Shown here: piece after piece, positions 15,404 through 22,180 of the stretch | Layout of the letters: each line of letters starts with the position of its first letter | How positions within the stretch are numbered: position 1 is the stretch's first letter | NCBI GenBank assembly: GCA_003530935.1 | Contig: DPEO01000091.1 | Location: 1-26,109 of the forward strand | Length of the DNA: 26,109 nt | DNA from: Desulfomicrobiaceae bacterium | GTDB lineage: Bacteria; Desulfobacterota; Desulfovibrionia; Desulfovibrionales; Desulfomicrobiaceae | Direction of reading: 5' to 3' | The notes under the pieces: generated by a model | The model's input: the letters and a program-made list of their open reading frames with translations, nothing else | Databases searched by the model: none | Told to the model about the DNA's origin: nothing | Translations under genes and position numbers: made by a program

Positions 15404-16990
15404 TTAGGGGAGCAAGCCCCGCAGGATCTCTTCGGGTTTTTGAAGGAGTTGCTCGATGGCCTTGGGCGGCGCCTGGCGCAGCAAGAGGCGTTGCAGGTCC
15501 ACGCGCACCTTTGGGGCGTCTATGGGGCCATGTATTTGAAGGGGGACCGGGGTGGTTTGGGCGACGGCCGCCAGGGGGCCGAGCTCGCGGCCGGCCTGGG
15601 CCGTGGCGCTGACACGCAGATCCGCATCAAGGCGGTTTTGCGGGAGATGCACTTGCCCTGCCCCCGCCACGGTAAACCAAGGACCATGGCCGGAGATGTC
15701 CGCCGTCAGTACGCCTTTGTGCATTGGACCTTGGGCTGTCAGCTCGGTGAAGGCCACGTCGAGCTGGTCAGGAAGGGTGGGTGGAACCAAGAGTGGCGCC
15801 GCGGTGCGCAGCGCCGCCCCCAGGGGCGCACCGAGCGCGGCGCCGTCCGTCAAACGGAGGCTGATCTCCCCGGCGAGCGTCTTTTTGATGGCGTCGAGAG
15901 TTGCCCCTTGGGCCTTGAGGGTGGCGTCTCCGACGGCGGTGCCGCGCATACGGCCTGGAGCGCCCAGCATGGCGAAGAGTTGGGCGAGGTCCAGGTCACG
16001 GGCCTGGAGGCGCAATTGCGCGGCGAGATTCGGATTGCGGGCGTCCATCTCCCCTTCGAGGTCGATGGCGCCTTGGGCGAGCGCGGCGGTGAGGCGGGGG
16101 ATCTGGATGCGCCCTTGGGCGATGGAGATTTCGGCCTCTGCATGCGGTGCCTGGACGTTTTCCCAGCGGATGGTTTCGGCCGCAAGCGTGCTGGTGCCAT
16201 GCAGGCCTGAAAGCCATGGCCAGGGGTGTTGGGCGGAAGTGGAGACCGGCTGCATGGTGACGTCCAGCTGACCGTGCAGGGACGAAATTTCTCCCTGCGC
16301 AGCGGTGATGGACGCCGTGAGCGCGGGTGCGGCAAGGCGCAAGGGCTTGGGGTACACCGTGCCTTTGATGGTGAGCGTCCCGTGGGCCTCTCCAGCCTGC
16401 CAGGAGCAGGCAAGGTCCATGATTGCGGGGGCTTCTGGGGCGATGGGGCGGGCATGCAGTTGGATGTTCTGGACGCGGACGGTGCGGTTGCCGGCGTCGT
16501 CGTGCAAGTCCACCTGGCCGTTGGTCACGGCGAGTTGGTCTACCTGCCACGTGATGTCCGGAAGTTGCAGGGCGCCGGCGTGGACCGGCGGCGAGAGCGC
16601 GCTGGAAGGATTCGGGAGGATGCGTGGCGGGAGGTTGGATCCCCCTGGTGCGGTGCGGTGTACGAAGATGTGCGGGGTGTTCAGGCGCACTTCGCGGACC
16701 ACGATGCGGCCGGAGAGGAGTGCGGGCAGATGCACGAGGGCGCGGAGGTCCGCGATGGCGATCACCGGTGTTTCTTGCGGCGTCGGCCCGGCGACACGAA
16801 GTCCGGAGACCTGGATGCTGAGCGGCAGCAGGCGGATGGTGGCATCGGTCATGGTCACGGGCCGTCCCAGGGCCTGGGTCATCCAGGCGGACAGGCGTTG
16901 GGGGAGATCGCGGCTCATGACGCGCGCGCCGCCCCAGGCCAGGGCGATGCAGATGCCAAGGATGATGAGTGGGATGCGTAGACGCCGCAT
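15404..16990 (-). CDS. AsmA family protein
   Basis: A 528-residue protein with an N-terminal signal anchor (RIPLIILGICIALAWGG, about 5-21) and a large periplasmic part. The beginning has the AsmA pattern: helix, then DLPQRLSAWMTQALGRPVTM and the beta-rich repeats LLPLSIQVSGLRVAGP and VREVRLNTPHIFVHR. The C-terminal region carries the AsmA-like stretch TLDAIKKTLAGEISLRLTDG (about 365-384) and ends with PVPLQIHGPIDAPKVRVDL, also typical. AsmA-like proteins are thought to form lipid-conducting bridges or to affect outer-membrane lipid balance. The exact role here is unknown. GGAGG lies 5 bases before the ATG; the gene diverges from ribF. Confidence 0.85.
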   Translation of the reverse strand: MRRLRIPLIILGICIALAWGGARVMSRDLPQRLSAWMTQALGRPVTMTDATIRLLPLSIQVSGLRVAGPTPQETPVIAIADLRALVHLPALLSGRIVVREVRLNTPHIFVHRTAPGGSNLPPRILPNPSSALSPPVHAGALQLPDITWQVDQLAVTNGQVDLHDDAGNRTVRVQNIQLHARPIAPEAPAIMDLACSWQAGEAHGTLTIKGTVYPKPLRLAAPALTASITAAQGEISSLHGQLDVTMQPVSTSAQHPWPWLSGLHGTSTLAAETIRWENVQAPHAEAEISIAQGRIQIPRLTAALAQGAIDLEGEMDARNPNLAAQLRLQARDLDLAQLFAMLGAPGRMRGTAVGDATLKAQGATLDAIKKTLAGEISLRLTDGAALGAPLGAALRTAAPLLVPPTLPDQLDVAFTELTAQGPMHKGVLTADISGHGPWFTVAGAGQVHLPQNRLDADLRVSATAQAGRELGPLAAVAQTTPVPLQIHGPIDAPKVRVDLQRLLLRQAPPKAIEQLLQKPEEILRGLLP

Positions 16991-17069
16991 GCGGGCCTCC
17001 GTGCTTTATGGTCCGGATGCACTGGCGTATGCCGCAAAGACGCGCAAAACGGAAGCAGCGGTTCTTTCC

Positions 17070-17117
17070 TTGAAGCTTGGCGGCGCCTGCGCTACACAGC
17101 GTCCTCCCGTGGGGAGG
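17070..17117 (+). promoter_or_regulatory. candidate ribF promoter and leader hairpin covering the ribosome-binding site
   Basis: TTGAAG (17070-17075), a 17-base spacer and TACACA (17093-17098) form a weak sigma-70-like promoter. Just downstream CCTCCC (17103-17108), GTG and GGGAGG (17112-17117) form a 6-bp hairpin. Its right arm is the likely Shine-Dalgarno of ribF, 9 bases before the ATG, so the hairpin would lower initiation. No FMN riboswitch consensus was recognised; the leader is too short for one. Confidence 0.35.
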
Positions 17118-17126
17118 CACACGAGT

Positions 17127-18068
17127 ATGATTCATGTCCATGAACCGAGCCATATCCCTGGAATCGATGCCGGATCGTGTTTGACCATCGGCAATTTCGA
17201 CGGGGTGCATGTGGGGCATCAGGCCCTGATTGTTCGCACCCGTGACGCTGCCCGGGCCATGGGCGTTCCTTCGGTGGTGGTGACCTTCGATCCCCATCCA
17301 CTGCGGTTCTTCACCGGCAGGCCACATCCGCCCTTCATCACCACGCCGGCGCAAAAAGAGCGTTGCGTCGCCGCCTTGGGCGTGGACGCCCTGCTGACGC
17401 TCACCTTTGACGCGGTGTTGGCTTCCATGCCCCCGGAGCGTTTCGTGGAAGAAGTCTTGGTACACGGCCTTGGGGTGCGGCAGCTTTTCATCGGCTACGA
17501 CTATGCCTTCGGCAAAGGCCGCAAAGGGGATTTTGCTCTGCTTACCCAATTGGGAGCGTGCTTGGGCTTCACCGTGGAGCAGTTGCCGCCGGTGCTGGTG
17601 GGCGGGGTGGTGGTGAGCTCCACGCGTATCCGTGATCTGCTCTTGGCCGGTGATGTGTGGGCGGCGCGTGCCCTTTTGGGGCGGTTTTACTGCGTGGAAG
17701 GCACGGTGGTCCCGGGGCATCGGCGGGGCGGCGCGGTGCTCGGTTTTCCTACAGCCAATCTGCTGCTTACCGATGAACTCTTCCCCAAGACCGGGGTGTA
17801 CTGTGCCTGGGCCGAGTGGGAAGGGATCAAGCATCCGGCGGTACTCAATATCGGCTTCAACCCGACCTTCGGCGGGGACGTGCTGTCCGTGGAGGCGCAT
17901 GTGCTGGACTTTTCTGGGGATTTGTATGGTCGCCATCTGGCCTTGCACCTCGTGCAGCGCTTGCGTGGAGAGCGCAAGTTTGCCGGTGTGGATGCACTGC
18001 GAGATCAAATTGGCCGGGATGTGGCGTTGGCCCGCAGCGTACTTTCTTTGCCCGAGGCCAAGGCATGA
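17127..18068 (+). CDS. ribF: bifunctional riboflavin kinase / FAD synthetase
   Basis: A 313-residue cytosolic enzyme that makes FMN from riboflavin and then FAD from FMN, both with ATP. The N-terminal nucleotidyltransferase domain has TIGNFDGVHVGHQAL (20-34), VVTFDPHPLRFF and the SSTRIR motif (164-169). The C-terminal kinase domain has GHRRGGAVLGFPTANLLL (197-214), PKTGVYCAWA and NIGFNPTFGG. Length matches the family (about 305-315). The ATG at 17127 gives the standard start; the long upstream extension is antisense to the asmA-like gene and is rejected. The stop overlaps the CLC gene start as ATGA, so the two are translationally coupled. Confidence 0.96.
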   Translation: MIHVHEPSHIPGIDAGSCLTIGNFDGVHVGHQALIVRTRDAARAMGVPSVVVTFDPHPLRFFTGRPHPPFITTPAQKERCVAALGVDALLTLTFDAVLASMPPERFVEEVLVHGLGVRQLFIGYDYAFGKGRKGDFALLTQLGACLGFTVEQLPPVLVGGVVVSSTRIRDLLLAGDVWAARALLGRFYCVEGTVVPGHRRGGAVLGFPTANLLLTDELFPKTGVYCAWAEWEGIKHPAVLNIGFNPTFGGDVLSVEAHVLDFSGDLYGRHLALHLVQRLRGERKFAGVDALRDQIGRDVALARSVLSLPEAKA

Positions 18069-19876
18069 GTTTTTCCATCACAGGGCTGCGCGCCCATGCG
18101 GCGCATCTTTGGCACACGCACCCCCATGGCCGTTGGACCATCCTCGGCATCCTGACCGGAGTCATTGCCGGCCTTGGGGCGAGCGCTTTCTTTGTCCTCA
18201 TCGAGGCGGCCTCCGTGTTGATCTTGCGCATGGGAGCCGGTTTCGATTTGCCCGGGGCCGCAGGCGAAGAGTTGTTTCATGTCCCGGTGGGGCCCTGGCG
18301 GCCATGGGTGGTGCTGGCGGCCTTGGTCGCCGTAGCTGGGCTCACTGCCTTTCTGGTTCGCCGTTTTTTGCATGGTATGCCGCCGGGAGGCACGGACGGA
18401 ACGGATACCCTCATCCATACCTTCCACCACCGCGAAGGCCGCCTGGATCTGCGCATCCCCTTGGTGCGGGTGACCACGGCCATCCTCACTATTGCTGCAG
18501 GCGGCAGCGCAGGTCGCGAAGGGCCCATGTCGCTTTTGGGCGCAGGCTGTGCCTCCTGGCTGGCGGACCGTTTAGGACTTTCGACCAAGGAGCGGCGGCT
18601 GCTCCTTTTAGTGGGGGCGGCCGGTGGCTTGGGGGCCATTTTCCGCGCCCCCCTGGGTGGGGCGCTGACCGCGGTGGAGGTCTTGTATCGGGAAGACTTC
18701 GAGGCTCGGGCTCTCGTGCCCTCCATCCTTTCGTCCGTGACGGCCTACAGTGTGTTCGCGGTGTTTTTCGGCACCGAGCCCATTTTTCACGTGCCGAAGT
18801 TCATGTTGACCACCATGGCCGAACTTCCACTCTATGCCGTGTTGGGTCTGGCCTGTGCTGGGGCGGGCATGGGGTACGTGCATTTTTTCCGCTGGGCCAA
18901 GACGCGGATCTTTGGCGAGGTGGCGCAGCGCTTCGGCCTTGGTGCCTCCATGGCCTTGGGGGCCGCGGCCATGGGGCTTTTGGCCATGGCCTTTCCCGCC
19001 TTGGCCGGAGGCGGGTATGGGTATTTGCAACAGGCCATCCAGGGGCGTTTGGACATTGTGGTGCTGGCGCTCTTGGCCCTGGGTAAGACGCTGGCCACCA
19101 CCATGGTCTTGGGCTCCGGGTTGAGCGGCGGCATGTTTGCTCCTGCCTTGCTGGTAGGAGGCATGGTGGGCGGGGTGGTCGGGCGCGTGGCTCAGGATGT
19201 GGCCCCGGCTTTGGTGGCGTACCCCGAGGCGTACGTGCTCGTGGGCATGGCCGCATTTTTTGCCGGCATCGCCCGGGCGCCGGTGGGGCCGTTGGTGATG
19301 GTGTGCGAGCTGACGCGCGGCTATGGGCTCTTGGTCCCCTTGATGCTTGCTTCCGCAGTCAGCCTTGCCGCCTGTCGGCGCACCTTTTTGTATGATCACC
19401 AGGTGGACGATAAGTTCGCCTCTCCAGCCCATGCGGACGAGACGGTCATCAATGTCTTGGAGCGCCTCCGGGTTGCGGATTCTTTGACGCCTCGGCCGGT
19501 GGCCTCCCTGCACGAAGGCGCTGGATTTCGGGAGATGACGGATCTCATGGTCCATTCCACCGACCAAGTGTTCCCTGTGCTCGGCGACGACGGTCATGTC
19601 CATGGGGCGGTCACCCTTCATGACGTCCGTTCCGTGCTTTTTGAGGATGTCTTGTGCCCCCTGGTGGTGGCTCGGGACATCGTGCGGCCGTGCCCGACCT
19701 TGACTCCGGACGATGATTTATCTTCCGCTTTGCTGCGGTTCGTGGAAAGCGACCTGCCGCAGTTGCCGGTGCTGGATCCCGAATCAGGCCGGATTGTGGG
19801 CCTGCTCGACCGGGGCGACGTGTTCCGTGCCTACGCCCGGGGTATCGCTCTGCTGCGGGGGGATGTCCCCGCCTGA
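18065..19876 (+). CDS. CLC-type chloride channel/antiporter with C-terminal CBS pair
   Basis: A 603-residue inner-membrane protein. Roughly residues 25-430 form the CLC transmembrane core with many hydrophobic helices. The selectivity motifs are visible: AAGGSAGREGPMSLLG with Glu152 at the place of the gating glutamate, and GSGLSGGMFAPALLVGG (about 350-366). The first motif, usually GSGIP, appears as a variant PGGTDG (about 107-112). A CBS pair follows (about 470-535 and 540-598; HSTDQVFPVLGDDG and SDLPQLPVLDPESG), which in CLC proteins binds adenine nucleotides. Presence of the gating Glu allows either channel or Cl-/H+ exchange; this cannot be told here. It shares a transcript with ribF. 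Its last 31 codons lie antisense to the 3' end of motA. Confidence 0.92.
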   Translation: MSFSITGLRAHAAHLWHTHPHGRWTILGILTGVIAGLGASAFFVLIEAASVLILRMGAGFDLPGAAGEELFHVPVGPWRPWVVLAALVAVAGLTAFLVRRFLHGMPPGGTDGTDTLIHTFHHREGRLDLRIPLVRVTTAILTIAAGGSAGREGPMSLLGAGCASWLADRLGLSTKERRLLLLVGAAGGLGAIFRAPLGGALTAVEVLYREDFEARALVPSILSSVTAYSVFAVFFGTEPIFHVPKFMLTTMAELPLYAVLGLACAGAGMGYVHFFRWAKTRIFGEVAQRFGLGASMALGAAAMGLLAMAFPALAGGGYGYLQQAIQGRLDIVVLALLALGKTLATTMVLGSGLSGGMFAPALLVGGMVGGVVGRVAQDVAPALVAYPEAYVLVGMAAFFAGIARAPVGPLVMVCELTRGYGLLVPLMLASAVSLAACRRTFLYDHQVDDKFASPAHADETVINVLERLRVADSLTPRPVASLHEGAGFREMTDLMVHSTDQVFPVLGDDGHVHGAVTLHDVRSVLFEDVLCPLVVARDIVRPCPTLTPDDDLSSALLRFVESDLPQLPVLDPESGRIVGLLDRGDVFRAYARGIALLRGDVPA

Positions 19877-20698
19877 GGTCGCGTCGTCGGGCTCCGGGCG
19901 GCCGATGCCGAAACGTTCCTGGATGCGGGCGAGGGATACGAGCCTGCCGCCCCGTTCGGCCGGGGTGAGGAAGCTTTTGAGCTTCATCTCCAAATGTCGC
20001 GGATTGCGCTCCGCCTGGATGGCCAGCATGGCCTCGGCCACGATGCGCTGTAAGAGCAGCTCGTGCTCGGTGCTTTCCCGTACCCGGGCGGCCAAGGGGA
20101 GGAAGACCAGATGGGCGAGGAGCACGCCGTACAGGGTGGAGGTGAGGGCCACAGGAATGGAGCGTACCATGGCCCCCACGTCGCCCACGCCGGCGAGCAT
20201 ACCCATGAGCCCTACCACGCTGCCCGCCAGCCCAAAGGCAGGGGCGAATTCGGCGAGAACCCTGAGCACCCGTTCCGATTCTTCGCGCCGCTGCTGGAAA
20301 TAGGCCATTTCCGTGCCGAGCAGGTCGCGGATATGCTCCTGGGAATGGTTGTCCACCACCAGCCCTAGGGCCTGGCGCAAAAACAGGAGCGAGGCCTCTT
20401 TTTCGTCTTCACTGAGGGACTGAATGCCGCGAATGCGGCTTTTGACCGAAAGATCCACCAAAATTTCCACCATCTTGGCGGGCTCCATGCGCCGGGCGCG
20501 GCAGGAGGATGCCACGACCCGCAGGACGTGGCCGAGGCGTTCCAGCCGGAAGGCTACCACGGCTGCGGCCAAAGTGCCGCCGAGTACGACGAGCAACCCA
20601 GGCAGGTTGGCGTAGGTGCGCAGGTCTCCGCTGCCCGCAAACCCCGCGGTCAGAATGACCACGGCCACGGCCAAGGTGAAGATGGCGCGCCGATCCAT
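19784..20698 (-). CDS. motA: MotA-type flagellar stator protein
   Basis: A 304-residue membrane protein. N-terminal helices (about 5-22, 30-50), a cytoplasmic loop that would touch FliG (about 60-160), then two helices with FAPAFGLAGSVVGLMGMLAG (about 165-184) and SIPVALTSTLYGVLLAHLVF. These match MotA/PomA helices 3 and 4, including the conserved prolines. It forms the ion channel with MotB and drives the rotor. It is longer than typical MotA (about 250-295); the last 40 or so residues (from about 265) are polar and unlike the family. They correspond to the part overlapping the CLC gene. The ATG at 20698 shares one base with the motB stop (TGATG), so translation is coupled. Confidence 0.9.
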   Translation of the reverse strand: MDRRAIFTLAVAVVILTAGFAGSGDLRTYANLPGLLVVLGGTLAAAVVAFRLERLGHVLRVVASSCRARRMEPAKMVEILVDLSVKSRIRGIQSLSEDEKEASLLFLRQALGLVVDNHSQEHIRDLLGTEMAYFQQRREESERVLRVLAEFAPAFGLAGSVVGLMGMLAGVGDVGAMVRSIPVALTSTLYGVLLAHLVFLPLAARVRESTEHELLLQRIVAEAMLAIQAERNPRHLEMKLKSFLTPAERGGRLVSLARIQERFGIGRPEPDDATSGGDIPPQQSDTPGVGTEHVAPVEQAHNPA

Positions 20699-21393
20699 CA
20701 CGAACCTCCGTGCAGCCAGGCGGTGAATCCTGGCGTTTCCTGGGGAATGCTCGGCGGGGGCAGGACCTCGGCCGATCCCAAGACGATGTCCACCCACCCC
20801 TGGGCAAGGGCTGGATCGTGGGTTTCGCTGCTTCGGGCGGTGACCCAAAGGCGGTTTTCCAGCACGCCGCTTTGCTGCAAGGTCTGCGCGACTCTCTCGG
20901 CTGCCTGGGCCGCCTGTGTCCAGGAACTCCCCTGGGCGCTATGTCCGATGACATGCACCTTTGCCGCGGATTGCGTCAGGACTGCGGCCACACGGGGCAG
21001 GAGTGGCTGGGGCGTGTGCGCGGCGTCCGGCGTCACGGCCAGACGCACCCCGCCGGGGAGGGTCTCTACAGTAAGCACTCCCGGGGAGTCCGCGAGGTGT
21101 TGCATGGCTTCCGCGGCACGAAGAATATCTCCGGGCAGGGCCGAAGACGGGGGGAGCACGGCGGGAAAGACCGCCTGCACCGGGACCTCGCGTGCGCCGG
21201 ATGGCGCAGGCCGGGGGGCTTGGACCGCGTAGAGCACCACGAAGAGGATAAACATGGTCATCATGAGGTCCGACCAGGGGACCGCCCATGCATGGGAACG
21301 CGGCAGTCCGTCAAAGGCCTGACGCGGCGGCCAGTGATGCGCTTCGAGGGTTTGGGGGGAAAATGGGCGCGTTGTCGGGGAGTGTTCTGTCAT
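20698..21393 (-). CDS. motB: MotB-like stator protein with divergent peptidoglycan-binding domain
   Basis: A 231-residue protein with a single N-terminal transmembrane helix, PWSDLMMTMFILFVVLYAVQ (39-58). Asp42 is in the place of the ion-binding aspartate of MotB (E. coli Asp32). The C-terminal OmpA-like domain (about 115-212) is only partly conserved: GHSAQGSS stands where GHTD is usual, and QGWVDIVL stands where NRRVEI-like is usual. The residues that grip peptidoglycan are therefore not clearly present. The protein is shorter than E. coli MotB (308). It precedes motA, the reverse of the common motA-motB order. GGAGGG lies 4 bases before the ATG. The MotA partner makes a stator role much more likely than TolR/ExbD. 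Confidence 0.82.
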   Translation of the reverse strand: MTEHSPTTRPFSPQTLEAHHWPPRQAFDGLPRSHAWAVPWSDLMMTMFILFVVLYAVQAPRPAPSGAREVPVQAVFPAVLPPSSALPGDILRAAEAMQHLADSPGVLTVETLPGGVRLAVTPDAAHTPQPLLPRVAAVLTQSAAKVHVIGHSAQGSSWTQAAQAAERVAQTLQQSGVLENRLWVTARSSETHDPALAQGWVDIVLGSAEVLPPPSIPQETPGFTAWLHGGS

Positions 21394-21414
21394 ATGCCCT
21401 CCGTGGGGAGGACA

Positions 21415-21431
21415 AAGCCAGAATCATGCCA
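21415..21431 (-). promoter_or_regulatory. candidate sigma-54 promoter for motB-motA
   Basis: On the minus strand TGGCATGATTCTGGCTT has GG (21430-21429) and GC (21418-21417) ten bases apart, the spacing needed for sigma-54. The -24 box has one mismatch from TGGCACG, and the -12 box reads TGGC in place of TTGC. A start near 21405 would give a leader of about 12 bases. It is weaker than the fliD promoter and may be chance. Confidence 0.4.
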
Positions 21432-21527
21432 GGAGGAAAAACGTGGTCATTGGCGATTCCCCCTTGCGGGCCGCCTCATGGCTGGATACAGGGAGGCAAA
21501 CCCATTTACCACAAGAGGAGGTTTCCT

Positions 21528-21710
21528 ATGGGTATCGTCATTGATTACGATGAATGTGTGGGCTGCGAAACCTGTGTGGAACTGTGCCCCGAAGTGTTTG
21601 CCATGATCGATGGCGAGGAAAAGGCCATGGTCAAGGACCCGGACTCCACGGCGTCCTGTGTGGAGGAAGCTATCGACAGCTGTCCGGCCAGCGCCATTTC
21701 CCGCGAGTAA
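21528..21710 (+). CDS. ferredoxin, single-cluster type like Desulfovibrio gigas Fd II
   Basis: A 60-residue electron carrier. Cysteines fall at 10, 13, 16, 20, 44 and 52 (DECVGCETCVELCP and IDSCPAS). This is the layout of D. gigas ferredoxin II (8, 11, 14, 18, 42, 50). In that protein Cys8, 14 and 50 hold the cluster, Cys11 is the fourth ligand that lets 3Fe and 4Fe forms interconvert, and the other two can form a disulfide. By analogy Cys10, 13, 16 and 52 would bind the cluster here and Cys20 and Cys44 pair. GAGGAGG (21514-21520) lies 7 bases before the ATG. The upstream open frame to 21288 crosses motB antisense and is rejected. No clear terminator separates it from tRNA-Leu(GAG), 50 bp downstream. 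A weak TTGCGG-17-TACAGG (21464-21492) is a possible promoter. Confidence 0.95.
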   Translation: MGIVIDYDECVGCETCVELCPEVFAMIDGEEKAMVKDPDSTASCVEEAIDSCPASAISRE

Positions 21711-21718
21711 AAAAATGC

Positions 21719-21747
21719 TGGACAAGGAAGGAGCAGATAGCTAAAGG
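21719..21747 (+). promoter_or_regulatory. candidate sigma-70 promoter of tRNA-Leu(GAG)
   Basis: TGGACA (21719-21724, five of six -35 bases), a 17-base spacer and TAAAGG (21742-21747). The -10 ends 13 bases before the tRNA 5' end, almost the same distance as at the other leucine tRNA (14). The -10 is weak; co-transcription with ferredoxin is the alternative. Confidence 0.45.
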
Positions 21748-21760
21748 CTCCTCCTGCCTT

Positions 21761-21845
21761 GCAGTGGTGGTGGAACTGGTAGACACGCTATCTTGAGGGG
21801 GTAGTGGGGTATCCCGTGAGGGTTCGAGTCCCTCCCACTGCACCA
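21761..21845 (+). tRNA. tRNA-Leu (GAG)
   Basis: An 85-base class II tRNA. The acceptor stem GCAGTGG pairs with CCACTGC, followed by A and encoded CCA (21843-21845). The D arm GTGGAACTGGTAGACAC is leucine-like, the anticodon stem-loop is CTATC-TTGAGGG-GGTAG with anticodon GAG (reads CUC and CUU), and a long variable arm GGGTATCCC precedes GGTTCGAGTCC. Confidence 0.96.
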
Positions 21846-21856
21846 AGACACCACAG

Positions 21857-21890
21857 AAAACGCCCTGAGCTTTCAGGGCGTTTTCTTTTT
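21857..21890 (+). terminator. intrinsic terminator after tRNA-Leu(GAG)
   Basis: A perfect 12-bp stem, AAAACGCCCTGA (21857-21868) and TCAGGGCGTTTT (21873-21884), with loop GCTT, followed by CTTTTT. It begins 11 bp after the tRNA. The A-run on the left arm could also let it work on the other strand for the efflux genes. Confidence 0.92.
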
Positions 21891-22180
21891 GTGCGCCAGG
21901 CATGGCAGCCGCCGTGACTGGCGCTATTCCCCGAGCCGGGGTGGTGGGATGACTTGGGGGCGCAAGTTTTCTGCCGGCCCGGAAAGGGGAACAGTGGCGC
22001 GAGCCACATGAACCAGGCGTACTTTGTTCGTCTGGGGCTGGTATCGCTACGCCACTGCGACGACTCCAGTGTATTCCAGGAACCGCGCCGGACGCGGGAC
22101 CGCGCGTCCGGTGGTCTGAGAGGACGGCGGGGGAGCCCCCGCCTCCTGCTCGGTTGGCGCATCGATTGGGCCCGCGGTGT
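21891..22180 (-). other. gene-free stretch with two GC-rich hairpins downstream of the efflux operon
   Basis: No convincing gene is present on either strand. Two perfect inverted repeats stand close together near the 3' end of the efflux genes: CCGGACGCG (22088-22096) with CGCGTCCGG (22103-22111), and GGCGGGGG (22126-22133) with CCCCCGCC (22136-22143). Neither is followed by a T-run on the minus strand. They may stabilise the 3' end or halt transcription in another way; the rest looks featureless. Confidence 0.4.

Noticed and set aside
13886..16210. 774-codon plus-strand frame running across tsf, rpsB, tRNA-Leu and the asmA-like gene
   Set aside because: It crosses a confident tRNA and ribosomal genes on the other strand and shows only shadow-like, His/Gly-rich sequence.
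15996..18008. 670-codon minus-strand frame overlapping the asmA-like gene and antisense to ribF
   Set aside because: Both real genes are recognised by motifs; this frame has no family features.
21451..21473. Sigma-54-like TGGCGA and TTGC upstream of ferredoxin
   Set aside because: The spacing between GG and GC is 12 bases, not 10, so it would not work as a -24/-12 promoter.
21288..21710. Ferredoxin extended upstream to 140 residues
   Set aside because: The extension overlaps motB antisense, while the ATG at 21528 has a strong ribosome-binding site and gives a normal ferredoxin length.
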